NCBI GenBank assembly: GCA_013397075.1
Contig: VWZS01002368.1
Span: 930,001 to 994,000 of the forward strand
Length of the DNA: 64,000 nucleotides
Direction of reading: 5' to 3'
From: Rhabdornis inornatus
Taxonomy: Eukaryota > Chordata > Aves > Passeriformes > Rhabdornithidae
The notes under the pieces were generated by a model. It was not told where the DNA came from and made no database searches. It worked only from the letters and a program-made list of their open reading frames with translations. Made by a program: the position numbers and the translations under genes. The first letter of the stretch is position 1, and the number at the start of each line of letters is the position of its first letter. Positions 27,401-37,861 of the stretch are shown one piece after another.

Positions 27401-28803
27401 GTGAGATAACCAAGGTCCAGAGCTGCTTCTCAGCCTGTGTCTGGATTTGGGTACAACAGACACATCAGCTCAGTGCTGTGCCCTTGTATCCAGGCACTGG
27501 CACAGGCGCTGTGTGTGCACCTAACCCCATGGATGATATTCAGGAATGGGCACTCACAGCCAGATTAAGCTGTCAAAGGATTCACAAAGTCTGTCTGATA
27601 ATAATGAACTGTGTAGCACAGGCTGAGCTCCTGGGGAGAGAAATTTTGTTTCCTTGTTACCTAGATGCTTCTGAAATTGTTGGTCTCTTAGCAGTGCTTT
27701 ATTATGGCTAAGCCATGAGTCATCCACTTATTATAGCCTGGCAAGCCACAGCTGATGAGGAAAGAAGGTGGAATTAGAACAAGTGTGTGTTTTGGACAGA
27801 GATCTCTCTATAGGACTGGAGAAGATGGGGGAGGTGGATGCTCTAAACTCACTTTCAGGGGACTGTTCCACCTGTTCCCACCACTAAGAGAAAGCTTTAT
27901 CTAAATGAGTGTTTCACACCCACTTGAGTTGAAGCTCAGACAGAATCTTATCCTGAGAAATGTACTGTGAGATGAAGAAGGTTAGGCAATTCTAGAAAAG
28001 GGTTTGGCTCACAGACTTTAAATACTTCAGTTGAAAGTAGTGATGAGAGTGTTTAACTTGTCCACACTTACATTTTCTTATTAGAATTACTTAAAGAATA
28101 TTTTTGCCCATTTTTATAGAAGGAATATATTTTAAGTGCTCCACTTCTATATTTTTTGTCATGGCAGCTGTACTGTTAAAAGGGTTATGTGTAGCCAGAA
28201 GAGATCATTTCCACTTTCCAGCTTAATGCAACTCACATTTCCTAAAGTCTTCATGATTTCATAACAGAGAATAAAACAGTGTTTCAAATAGGTAATTATT
28301 TTCAAGATACTCTCCTTTTAGTGCACGATGATGATTTTACTGTCTCAAACTTGTAGTAAATCTAGGTGAACTGTGTGCTTCTGTCCTTGGCCAAGGCACT
28401 ATGCTCCAGGCAAGGACCATGTGTCTGCCTGAATTTGTTAAGCATCTGATACAATACTCACTCTGAACCCAGTAATCCTCTACTTGAGGGTTCATATGCT
28501 TCATAAATTCCATTCTTTCCAACTAAAAAAATCTGTTAATCAAGGCAGCTGAGATTCATGAAGCTCAGTCCTGTATTTCTGTTATTAATACCCAGGTTCT
28601 TTAATTTTTGTAAGAGGCAAGATTCAAGTGCTAGGATTTTACATTGTTACCTGGTCAGATATGTCTCTAATCATAATTAAATTTATTAGAAACCAGCTGA
28701 TACAATAATATATTGAAGAAATAGTATTTTTAGCAAATACTTCTTACCTGCAGAGCAGCAACAGGAAAAGGGCTCTGAGGCTGCAGCACTTAAGACTGCA
28801 CAT
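6263..28803 (-). CDS. GABRP: GABA-A receptor pi subunit, N-terminal half (six coding exons; 3' exons outside window)
   Basis: The gene encodes a subunit of a pentameric GABA-gated chloride channel of the plasma membrane (Cys-loop family). Joining exons 28803-28748, 23453-23350, 13008-12941, 11702-11485, 10859-10777 and 6400-6263 gives 222 codons plus one base with no stop. Intron phases are 2, 1, 0, 2, 1 and 1. Seen: hydrophobic signal peptide (residues 1-18), GYNKYLRP near 44-51, DIASIDTISE near 64-73, WVPDT at 112-116, Cys loop C156-C170 with 13 residues between, and possible N-glycosylation sites N98, N141 and N192. The pi assignment comes from DYTATI.LRQRW, SKKSFLH.VTV.NRLIR and GNDSVRGL, which resemble human GABRP from memory more than beta, delta, theta or rho subunits. 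The membrane segments M1-M4 and the cytoplasmic loop were not found in 1-6262, so intron 6 is longer than 6.2 kb or those exons lie off the window. Nothing suggests a pseudogene. Confidence 0.93.
6401..10776. other. GABRP intron 5
   Basis: This 4.4-kb AT-rich intron runs between the Cys-loop exon and the 138-bp exon. Apart from a short CA run near 9917-9931 and a short GT run near 9223-9236, I see no recognisable repeat, gene or RNA. Short open frames here have no recognisable motif. Confidence 0.7.
10777..10859 (-). CDS. GABRP: GABRP 83-bp Cys-loop exon
   Basis: This exon is exactly 83 bp, the standard size of the Cys-loop exon in this family. The acceptor is TTTTTTTTCCCCAAG and the donor GCT|GTAAGA. 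It encodes residues 150-176, starting VTTTVSCSMDLTKYPMDKQT and continuing CTLQLES. The two cysteines, C156 and C170, are separated by 13 residues and enclose the invariant aromatic-proline pair (YP) and following Asp, the signature of the Cys-loop receptor superfamily. The disulphide lies at the interface between the binding domain and the membrane domain and is needed for assembly and gating. The last base T joins GG of the next exon to make Trp177. The exon is too short to stand out as an open reading frame and was found from its homology. Confidence 0.95.
10860..11484. other. GABRP intron 4
   Basis: This 625-bp AT-rich intron lies between the 218-bp exon and the Cys-loop exon. The minus-strand acceptor end has a T/C-rich tract before CAAG. 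Nothing else is recognised. Confidence 0.8.
11485..11702 (-). CDS. GABRP: GABRP 218-bp exon (loops D, A and E of the ligand-binding domain)
   Basis: The acceptor is CTCCTTCAG and the donor AAG|GTATGG. Seventy-two full codons plus AG encode residues 77-148 and part of Arg149. Motifs in order: DYTATIFLRQRW (77-88, loop D region), NKS glycosylation site at N98, WVPDT at 112-116 (the WxPD motif shared by all Cys-loop receptors, loop A), SKKSFLHDVTVENRLIR (121-137), and NGT at N141 followed by VLYAI (loop E region). The exon is one codon shorter than the 221 bp of beta-type genes, fitting the shorter GNKSLSL stretch of pi. Cys94 (in RLCFD) lies outside the Cys loop; human pi has Val there as far as I recall. 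The open frame continues into the flanking introns, which explains the wider stop-to-stop span. Confidence 0.96.
11703..12940. other. GABRP intron 3
   Basis: This 1.24-kb AT-rich intron lies between the 68-bp exon and the 218-bp exon. No repeat or gene is recognised inside it. Confidence 0.8.
12941..13008 (-). CDS. GABRP: GABRP 68-bp exon (beta-strand 1, DIASID..SE motif)
   Basis: This exon is exactly 68 bp, the standard size for this exon in GABA-A receptor genes. The acceptor is a T-run followed by GCAG, and the donor is ATG|GTACTG, weaker than the other donors in this gene. It encodes residues 55-76, GPVSVGMSMDIASIDTISEI then NM. The DIASID.ISE.NM core is one of the most conserved stretches of GABA-A subunits. 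It ends in phase 0, directly before DYTATI of the next exon. In this segment the sequence is closer to a generic subunit pattern than human pi is (human has S in place of D in DIASIS), but the later exons are clearly pi-like. Confidence 0.92.
13519..13918 (+). mobile_element. Solo LTR of an avian endogenous retrovirus with 6-bp target duplication
   Basis: This is a 400-bp element starting TGTGG and ending CCACA (inverted termini). It is flanked on both sides by ATATAT (13513-13518 and 13919-13924), a 6-bp duplication as made by class II (ERVK-like) integrases. It carries a TATA-like TTTAAATA at 13818-13825 and a polyadenylation signal AATAAA at 13840-13845 followed by T-rich sequence, both in plus orientation. 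No internal retroviral sequence or second LTR was seen beside it, so it is a solo LTR left by recombination. It lies antisense to GABRP in intron 2. The flanking duplication is low-complexity, so its weight as evidence is moderate. Confidence 0.8.
20658..20970. repeat. Exact direct repeat, copy 1 (probable assembly overlap)
   Basis: These 313 bases, from TTCATAGGCAGC to CAGCTGTAAT, are repeated without a visible difference at 20972-21284. The copy ends exactly at the single N (20971). The sequence is C/T-rich and resembles no gene I know; the overlapping open frames in both copies are identical by-products. Confidence 0.93.
20971..20971. other. Single undetermined base joining two identical 313-bp blocks
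   Basis: A lone N sits exactly between the two copies of the direct repeat. This is the usual mark of two contig ends placed side by side whose true overlap was not merged. Confidence 0.85.
20972..21284. repeat. Exact direct repeat, copy 2 (probable assembly overlap)
   Basis: This is the second copy of the 313-bp block, starting on the base after the N and ending CAGCTGTAAT at 21284. Sequence then continues normally (TCACTGGG). Both copies abut the N precisely, as expected from an unmerged overlap. Confidence 0.93.
23350..23453 (-). CDS. GABRP: GABRP exon encoding the mature N terminus
   Basis: This is a 104-bp exon with acceptor CCTTTTAG and donor ATA|GTAAGT. Its 34 full codons begin SMQIPEAEGN (residues 20-29) and end GYNKYLRPFFD (43-53). 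The GYxxxLRP pattern is the conserved first alpha-helix and following segment of GABA-A receptor subunits, and human pi has a very similar GYNKFLRP. Signal peptidase cleavage would fall around residues 18-25. The single trailing base A joins AT of the next exon to make Asn54, so the phase is right. The segment just after the signal peptide is the least conserved part of the family and shows no recognisable motif. Confidence 0.9.
23581..23640. repeat. Two tandem 30-bp units
   Basis: Two adjacent 30-base units share TATTTCTTTTTATAC and AAAGTC with a few differences at their ends. They lie about 130 bp on the upstream (gene-orientation) side of the GABRP exon at 23453. Confidence 0.8.
24846..24871. 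repeat. Perfect 12-bp inverted repeat with 2-base loop
   Basis: GTATAAGTAACT is followed by TG and then its exact reverse complement AGTTACTTATAC. It could form a hairpin or cruciform. It is too short and AU-rich to support a microRNA call. Confidence 0.85.
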
Positions 28804-28836
28804 GGTCACAAGTTCTTTCAGAAGTTCTTGTAACTC
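28748..28836 (-). CDS. GABRP: GABRP first coding exon: 5'UTR tail, start codon and signal peptide
   Basis: On the minus strand a pyrimidine-rich acceptor (TTTTGTTTTCTAG) precedes 33 bases and then the ATG at 28803-28801. That ATG has A at -3 (GACCATGT), a favourable context. It encodes MCSLKCCSLRALFLLLLC, a basic start followed by a leucine-rich core typical of a signal peptide, and ends at 28748 in donor CAG|GTAAGA. The last two bases (AG) join G of the next exon to make Arg19. I chose this ATG because the signal peptide starts directly at it. The 33 upstream bases are also open in the same frame (ELQELLKELVT), so a longer start in an upstream exon cannot be excluded. Confidence 0.85.
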
Positions 28837-31800
28837 CTAGAAAACAAAAGGTGGAGAGGTAAAGTTTTACAGCAAATATGCATTTCTAAGATATGAATTT
28901 CCAAAGGTTTTAAACCCTAAAGATATTGTATCTTGAATAGCTTATTCTAATGTATTAGTAAATATCTACATCAATTAAAAAAAATCTCAAAACTTGAAAA
29001 AAAGAGGTGGCATCAGGATTAATTTAACTAACCAAGAGAAGCTCCATTCCAGTACAGCTCGTTCATTTTTGCCTCAGTCCTTTCAATATTAGGAAAAGTA
29101 ATTCTTGCAAAAAGTAATGTAATCCTGTGTAGGAGAATTGCAAACACTGAGTTTTGTCTCTGCTATTCATGCTCTGGCATATCAGTGTCTCTTCATAAAG
29201 GACAACACATGACCCTATCTTAGAACACAGAGCTATTTAAGAGAAACCCCTCGGGTACATGTGGGGCATCAATATCACTGATATGTAACTTTGGTAGTCT
29301 TTTTGTTAATGAGAAAAAATGAAATTTTAGGCTTCCACCCCGAACTACTAAAAAAAATCCTTTGCATATAAATCATATATAACCATCCGTATTTATGAGA
29401 ATGTTTGGCTGAGGCAAGATGTCTTTTCTGAATGGGATGTCTTTGCTTTTGTCAATATGATTCACATCCATAATGGTTATTTTAAGAAATATGTCAGCTC
29501 TGTAATCCATTTCTGGATGAAAAGAGTATCAATCCTTAGTGTAATGCAGTCATGCAACAGATCTGAAATGCACAGACTGTGCACACTTTTGCTGTATTTC
29601 ATCAGACTACACAAACCTTATTTGTAAGACTTGCTTCAAAACTCTAAAAAAACCTTACATGTCAGGAATGCTACCTACCCAGAATCTGCAAGACAATTGC
29701 TAAATGTTAATAAATGTAAATGAAATACCTGTTTTAGGTTTCAGGAAGAGACAATCAATCATAATATTTTCAGTGTCCAGAATGAGTTTTGCAGGAGTAC
29801 CTTGCATTTTGATTTCCCACTAAATTGCTAATAGTAAAGAATTTGAAGCTACAGAGCCTGAAACTTTGTTTCACTGTTCTTTAGTGACCAATACAAAATG
29901 CCAGCAAGCTTGTTAAAAACCAAAGTAATTTTTCTTTCAGTCTACGGTTCTAGTAAGAGCAAAACTAGTGGTATTTACCTAAATTAATGCCATGTGAATG
30001 GGATAGGACTTTTATGTAACAGGGAAGTGACAAAATAACTTGTTTATGTCTCCAAAGAAAATGGAAGACCATTTCAATGGCTTTTTAAACGAGCAAACAT
30101 TCTCAGAATCTTGGCTACTTTAAGCATACACCAGCCTGGTAAATATTAATGCCAAAATAAATCATACAGTCCTCCTGACTTCCACAGAAAATCATGCATG
30201 AGACATTGAAAGAGCTGGTAATAGGCAAAAACAGTACAAATGAGCAGATGGTGTTGTCAGAACATTGCTCTCTACATGCTGATTCTGTAGCACTCCTGCT
30301 GCAGATCGTGGGATCTCTTTTGCCTATCTCATTTTGGCTTTGGATGCTTTCTATATTCATTATCTTTATCTCACAGGAAAATATGCTAAAAATAAAAAGC
30401 GTCTCACTGACTTTATAAGTACTTCATAAAGCTGCTTTTAAATTTAGCTTTTGAATTGCTACTATGAGCTCCTAATATGACTGAAGATCCTTTATAAACA
30501 GATTAAGGAAACCTATAGATATTTCTGTACTTGCTTGGGTTTAGTTTTTACAGTACTGGAGATGAAAAGGAGGGGGCTTATTACTAATTTCTTTCTAAGG
30601 CAACTGCTTTACCTTCAATTCTTAACCAACATCCAAGGTAGCAATTTTATGGGAGGGTGAGGTGGAGAATTTTGGTCTTTAACACATGAAAGGTCAAATC
30701 CATCCTATGGTACATGGATTGCTTTTGTGTGCTCTGGAAAACAGAGCATGGAAGTAATAGAAGGGAGAAGATCTCTTACTTCTCTATAAGAAACACTAAT
30801 CAAGAGATCTAATTGCCATGTCAACTGGCTTGCCCTGGCTGCAAAGGGACACTGCATGCCAGCCAAGGAATAGAGCTGGGTAACTACTGCAGTCTTAAGC
30901 TGTTTCACAGATAAGCTGGAAATACAAATCTCTGCTGCATGTGTGTACATGCTTGCACGTACTCACACGTTTTCTCTGGTGCCCCTTTTTTACAGGTCTT
31001 ACTGAGCTGGTTTGCTCTGCTGAAAATCCTGTCTCTTGGCATGTTTGCACATCTGGACCTTTCCTGTCACACATTTCTTCATCAAACACCACACATTCAC
31101 AGCAAGATTCCTTCCTGCATGCATGCACCTATGGAACTACTGGTATTTAAAACTAGTTCAGCAGAACCCATAACATTTTCCTCCCACCCTAGAAAAGTAA
31201 GCATAACCTGTTTTCTGCATAGAATATTGAGCCATTTGGTTTAACTAGACAGACTCCCTGCTGTCCAGATTATTGTGCTCATATTGACACATCTTGTTCT
31301 AAACATTTAATTGAGGTGAAGGTAACCAGTCTGCCCCAGATTCTCACATGATAAGGCAACTACACTTTCCTACTTTTATGCAGATCAGATTAAGATTGTA
31401 AAATGTCATCCAATGTTTTGATATTTCTCACGGGAATTCAGTTATTATGATCTTCAGCATGACAGGAAAAGTGAATTATGAAAGTTTCACAAACCTTTGA
31501 GGCTGAAATGGGGTGAGGCAGACAGCTGGCAGAGACAGTACCAATATCCAAAGATTTCACTAGAAGTCAATTTTGTGGGAATTAATTAAAGGATAAGATG
31601 CCTATTATGCTGAAGTACTTTATGCACAAGGGGATGCATGGGAAAGACTAAAAATTATTAGATAATACACTTTGTCATATGGTAGTGGCCATATGCCTGA
31701 ATTCCCATGGCTGCCACTGCAGGCATCTAAAACTGTGTGTAGAATTATCTTAAAATGAAAAGCAGATGGTGGGTTTTAGAATATAAACCGAATTAGCATT

Positions 31801-34800
31801 ACAGTTGCATTTTACTTCCACATCCAAACTGTTGAATGACAGTGCCTTTAAGTGCTTGACTGGAAGGTAGAGAGAAACTCAAGGGGGATTCACCCAGAGT
31901 GCCAGAGAAGTACAGCTGCCTCCCCTGCTCTGGATTCTCTGCTTGCATTGTCTGCTGGAACTGCAAAGTAACCAGTGAGCTCATCTATTCTTGACTTCAT
32001 CCTCTGTTTATTAGATCAAAATGAACCAGTTGGAGGGAAAACGATGGAAAGCTGAAAACACTAAGGACTCTGTGGGAGAAAGGGAGTGAGTATATGGAAG
32101 GCAGTCACAAGATAAGATTTGGAAGTAGAGGGGGTGTATCCCTTGGGTCAGTTGGGGTCAGCTGTCCCAGCTGTGTCCCGTCCCAGTTTCTTTTGTAACA
32201 CCAGCCTACTCACTGGTGGGGTGGTACAAGAAGCACAAAAGGCCTTGACCCTGTGCAAGCTCTGCCCAGCAGTAACTAAAACATCCCTGAAGTACCAACA
32301 CTTGTGTTTGTAGCACAAATCCAAAACACAGCCCCATTCTGGCCACTGTGAAGAAAATTTACTCCACTTCAGTGAAAACCCCCACAGCTTGGAAAATCAA
32401 CTGCATGCAACAGATTGACAGTAGTCACTGACAAAGCACTTTATGGAATAAATAAAGTGCCATGATATCTGTCTTTGGGTTAATCTGGATGCCTGTGTAT
32501 AATGGCTCTAGTTTCATGATACTTCCTAACACTCCCTGAAAGAGAAGAAATGCAAAATTTTAACACATTCAAAATTTTTTTTCATGTTAGGATTAATACT
32601 GCAGAGACTGCAGCTTGAGTGAAAAAAGAAGGGATTTTTTAATGCAGCAAATTAAAAAGAAGGAGTAAAACCCAGTGGCAGCAAAACTCCACGTCTAACT
32701 GGGGAATTGGCTGATGAAACTAGACAAATACATGTGTCTGCATCCTATCATAAGGGGCACCCTCTTATTTGGCTGACAAGTGGCTTTTGGCACACCAGCT
32801 AGCTTGTTTCCAAACCCTAGGCACATCTTATCTCGCCTAGCATGGGCAAAACTATGCAAGTCTCCTTGGGCAAGTAATCAAAGTTAGATGCCCTTGGTCC
32901 ATAGAAAGTAGCTGTCTTGTCATGTTTTCTCTGCAGACAGGCAGTGCAGGGGCCATCTGTTATGACACTGTTATGTCAGCAATTGAAGGGCTCTTAGGTC
33001 TCTACTGCTGTTGTATCTGGCAATAGTTCAAAGTGAAACACTGGATTCAGTCGTCTATGATCTTCTGATCAATACAATGGTCTCGTGTGCCAGGTAAGAG
33101 AAGTGTCATTTTCTCAATGAAAAACTTGGGAAGTTGCTCCAGTCTGAAAGCATCTTCTCAAGTTCTCTACTCTGAGGTGTTTATGTCAAAGATATTTTTT
33201 AGCAACAGAAGCTCATACTGTTAAATAAGCAGAATGAATTTAAGATTCACCAGAAATGAAAACTGTTTCTCTGGTATAGCAAAATGAGCTGTAATTGAAA
33301 CTTCATAATTCAGATTTGTTTATACAGGTATAGGCATTACATGAGAGTCTCTAAAATTATCCCAAATAAATCAGTATGACAAATATTTTTATTTAAAAAA
33401 CCCAAAATGACCATAGCATGATTTCAGACTATATAAACAACAACTCAGTGATTTACTTTAAAGTCCCAAATAACATACAAATTTATATGTAAAATCACTG
33501 TCCTGAAAATACACTGGAAGGTCAGAATTGAAGTCAAGCAAATCTACTGTTACAGCCTTAAAACATTTTTTAGTATCAGCACTCCCAGCCACCAAAGGAG
33601 TAGGGACTAGCAGTATGCTGCTAATACTTACATGATTAAGTGTATGAGAGACATTTGGTGCCCTGGATTGAGGTCTTTATTTCTCACCAAGTTCCCTGTA
33701 TTATCACTTTCGTGAGCACAAAAGCCTTAGAGTAAGTTACATAACCTATGATAGGATTATTTTCTGTTTTCTGTTGCTGTTTTCACTCTGTGCATTTTAA
33801 ATATAGTACATATTGTGGATTAGCTGGGAAATAACTGGCAAGGATGCTCTTAGCATTATACTGTTTTTCTGGAAAATTAATTTCAGATTTATAAAAACTG
33901 GGTGCTTAGAATTCTAGGAGTTACCTTCATGGAGCAAGTGCCAGATGTCCTGCTCCCAGCCAGCATAACACTGAACTAAAAGGTTTCAGTGATGTACAGA
34001 AATAGATGTAGTGATAAACATTCATGGAATACATTTTACGAAATGAATGTGTTCATGTGACTGCTTAAATGTAGTGCTTATTACAAGCTCTGCTTGTATC
34101 TACTGAGAAATCTACAGAAAATGTGCCCCACAGGCTATTTTCTAGTTTAAAAAGGCAGAGAACTAAGTAACTTATTTCCACCTTGTTCCCAAGTATGATT
34201 TTAGATAGCTGACACTCAAAAGTCTGGCATATTAGTGATGTTTGAGTCACAGCTGATGATTACTGCCATTTGTAATTACCCAAAGACATCAGAGGTTTAT
34301 GGGGTTATTAATGGTTGGGTTTATGTGTATACAGACTTTTAAACATTTTTTGCTCCGTGCATCTCATGCACTTCTGCCATCTGGGCAGCTGGACTTCAAC
34401 ATTAAAAGTTTGAGTCCTCTTGTACCAAAATCCAAATCTCAAATCTGAGACCTTTACTGGCTTTTCAAGGTGTTTGTCAACTCTCCAAGGTCCTCCCACA
34501 CCCAATCCCACAAGTGGAGATTACCTTCTGCCACACCAGTTTTACAATCAGAATTCACAGCCCACCTATGTGGCTTCAATAGGCCAAAGAGGCTCAGTTT
34601 CTGTGCAATGTAAAGAATTGTGTTCGTGTTGGGTCAGAGAGGTTGCAGCTGATGGATGAAACCTCAAAGGCACCTTTGGAAAGGCTTTGGCTGTGCAGGA
34701 AGATGCAAGCAGCTGTGGTGCGGCAAACACTGATGGCTTGGGTGGTTTCCATGGACCATCTGAGGCCTGACAGCTGCCTGGCTGAGCACATCAGGTCACC

Positions 34801-36802
34801 AGGGTTTCAAAGGGCACCCACAAGTGTAGGCTGAGGGCAGATAGAGCACTCCTGCAGCGCTGAAATCTGCACTATTTACACAGACTAGGATAATGGGGTT
34901 TTATTGCCTGCAGCAAAATGGAGACAGTTTTGTTTGGGCACTATCAGCCTAGATAAGATTAAGATAAATAGTTGAAAATCAAGAAAGTTGGATCAGATAT
35001 GATGGTTTAGATTAAGAAAATACTGATTTGGAAAGACAAATGAAATGCTGCCTTTGTTGTGCCAGTTTAAATTATGTTCTTTATGAAAGTTAGCAGATCT
35101 AGAACCTTCTAGCCATTAACCTGGGCCCAGTCTCCCTGTATAGACCATGATGACTGTGAGCTTTGCTCAGTATTCTCACATTGTAGAAACTATCCAGGAG
35201 CCAACCAACGTTCCTGCAGCTTCCCTCCATGCAGCCTCCAGCCCTGGAGAACGAGGGGCATCTCACTCTTTCACTGAACACACACTGCAGTCTGTGAGGC
35301 AAAAACAAGGGCCCTGCAGGAGCAGATTAGGGTCAGTCATATCCATCTTCTCACTGAATGTTGTGCAATGTGCCTTGAAATTTATGACAGAGAACAGCCC
35401 CTTGGTCTGCAATTAATTTTGTTTTCAGTTGCAAATTCTTGTTCGTTTGGGGACAAAGGGGAAAAAGGAAGGGAATATACCCCAGCTGTGCCCCTTGTTT
35501 TCCATCCGAGTTATGAATTTGAACCATAGACTTTTCTGGGTTTGATTGTTATGCATATCTGAAACCTTCCAGAGAAAACTTCATTTTTCTTAGTCACCAA
35601 ATATCTACTTCTCAGTTTGGGTCCAAGGTCTTGGATTCAAATTCCTTAGTGAATTGTTAAGTGTCCTCTAATCAGGTGATTTACAAACTAACCGTTCTGA
35701 GTAATGCAACAGGATGAAAGACTGGGAATGAGAAAATCAGTTTTCAGAGCAGATTTTTTTTTTTAATTTATGAAGCTTTTGTATTCAAAATTAACTGGTG
35801 CAAATCAATAAAATTAAAATTACTCAGTAGAATTACATGTTTTTGCAAATAATAATCACAGGATATGATGCTTTTTAATTGTACAGCCATACAAAAATGT
35901 GAAGATCGTCCAAGTTGAGTGTCCTGGGCTCAACTATAAGCTTTTGTACCTGCTAAGGTTGAAGTCAGAGGAGTTATTCCACCTGAGATGTGGAGCTGAG
36001 CTCAAAGTGATCAGGAACTTGGTCGAAGAGGAAATCACACGAGGGGCTTTGAACGCAAGAGGCATTTTTCCAATAAAATATGTATTTTAGATTTTTTCTA
36101 CAGCTGCCACATGGGAAGATTAGTTCAATCTGTAAGTGTGTACCTGTTGCAGGATCTTCCTTTTCCTCCAGCACAAACTGCTTTAGCATTATTCTATGGC
36201 AGGTCATTAGAATTACCTGGAGTGTTCATGATGGAGAGCAACCTTTAAGAATCCTTTTTATAAAGTTTGAATAGCCATTGATATTGTTTATATAGGAAAT
36301 TTTTTAAATAATTAGAAAAAATGAGCTTCCTAGAGAAATAGAATGCTTTCATTAAATCAAAATATTCCCTTTCTCCATTACTCTGTGCTCAATAACAGGT
36401 TTAATCAATGTGATCTACTTTAAATTTTGTACACTTTTTTAATTACTTGTGCATTGTTCACCTATGTATTCATTTGAGGTGAGATGCAGATTTGATGAGG
36501 AATTGGGCGGAGGGGAAATGGGAGCTGGCTCTTACATTATCTTTTTTGGAGAAGTTTCTCCACGTGCCACTCACTGTTTTTAAAAGCAAGGTTTTGCAGC
36601 CTTTTGGGGGAGACACATCTTCCATTTGACTTAGTAATTGAAATTTGAGTTATTCTCGGTTATTTCAATCCATGATAGCATAATGATACCTCAGAGAGGA
36701 AATACTAATATTTAAAACAAAGCAATTTAAAGGGCAGCAGAGCGGAGGGGGAGGGATGAGGAGGGAGGGAGGGAGCCGCGATCACAAGCGGGCGCTCCTT
36801 AC
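28837..36802. other. Probable first intron of GABRP (5'UTR intron)
   Basis: If the CpG-rich block at 36.8 kb is exon 1, these 8 kb are its intron, bounded by donor GTAAGG at 36802 and acceptor TTTTCTAG at 28837. The sequence is AT-rich with no recognised gene or repeat. The stretches around 30.9-31.2 kb and 34.4-35.4 kb have several overlapping short open frames, none with a recognisable motif. Confidence 0.55.
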
Positions 36803-37063
36803 CTGACCGCAGCTCCGGCAGCGCCCGCGCTCCGCGCTCCGCGCCCGGTCCCCAGCTCCGAGCTCCGCGCCCGGCCCCGAGCTCCGAGCTCCGAGCTCCG
36901 AGCTCCGAGCTCCGCGCCCGCCCACGGCCGCAGCGTGGGCGGCACAGGCGATGGATGCTGCCCTGCTGATGCTCCCTCTAGCCCCCACAGGAGCCTCTAA
37001 GCGTTGCCCCTTCCCTGCCACTCCTCCTTTGCTTAACCTCGCTTGCACTCTTTTCATTTCCAA
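36803..37063 (-). promoter_or_regulatory. CpG-rich block with candidate GABRP 5' exon and promoter
   Basis: About 36770-36960 is sharply GC- and CpG-rich in otherwise AT-rich DNA. On the minus strand it ends in GCGGTCAG|GTAAGG, a strong splice donor after 36803, with the GABRP start-codon exon about 8 kb downstream. Human GABRP also has an upstream non-coding first exon, so I infer this is the 5'UTR exon with its promoter. The transcription start is not visible; no clear TATA box was seen. The minus frame is open from an ATG at 37063-37061 to the donor (87 codons), and then in phase through the next exon. Transcription on the plus strand from the same island is also possible. Confidence 0.6.
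36878..36912. repeat. Five tandem copies of CGAGCTC heptamer in the promoter island
   Basis: Five exact head-to-tail copies of the 7-base unit CGAGCTC lie in the candidate first exon of GABRP. Related imperfect units (CAGCTCCGAGCTCCGCGCC) lie at about 36853-36871. Each unit contains the palindrome GAGCTC. The array is a short microsatellite-like tract that could vary in copy number; because the unit is 7 bases, each change would shift any reading frame through it. Confidence 0.9.
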
Positions 37064-37861
37064 GTGTGTTCGGGGGAAAGGATGCTAGACGGAGAAGTGG
37101 CGAGGGACTCCTGACAGACAAAAGTCAGGGCAATACTTCCCATGGCTTCTCTTTCTGCCATACCTCCGTAACAGAGCTTGCATGAAACTTCCTGCTGATT
37201 GCCTCGGTTTTTCTTCTTGCAGTTGCCACATCCCACCTACCCCGGGTAGAGACTTCTACCCTTGTTCCCTATTTGATGTGGAAATGTTCTGGGTGCCTTT
37301 GAGTAACATTGTTCAAGTCTTTCCAGGAGTGCAAAGTGTTGGTTTTGCAGATGTTGCTTTCCTGTCTGACCTCTCACTTTAGGAGCTGTTGGCAGTTTTC
37401 GGAGAAACAAAAGTGTCACTTTCTCTGGGAAAACACTGTTCCACAATATTTAAGATAAAGCAAATCACTTAGGGAATGTGATCACCAACAAAGGTTGCAT
37501 TAGGAAAAACCACTTCAGACAGAATTTAACATCTGCTGTCAGAAATTATTTCCTGTGACTACAATATTGTGGATGAGGGGGATACACGGGAACACACCAA
37601 ACCCTTCCTGATGCTGTCACCAGTAGTACAATATAGTGGTACTGGTGCAAGGCATGAAGCAGAGGACAGAATATGATTTTGATTATTTCAGTATCAAATC
37701 TTGGTGCTGTTTTTTGGGATTAAAGAGTTGATGACTTCTGAGGAAGGCAAAGGCTGAGAGGTCTCAATTCTGTATCTTCTAGGAGTAAAAACCCTCAGGT
37801 TTTTCTTCCTAGAACATGCTAGTCTCAGTTCAGGTCAGAAGTAAGCATATGTTGTTTGCTT

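Larger units (their letters stand above)
23454..28747. other. GABRP intron 1 of the coding region
   Basis: This 5.3-kb intron lies between the signal-peptide exon and the mature-N-terminus exon. It holds a two-copy 30-bp repeat (23581-23640), a near-perfect palindrome (24846-24871) and an open plus-strand frame of 169 codons (27202-27711). That frame shows no recognisable domain and is not supported as a gene. No mobile element is recognised. Confidence 0.75.
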
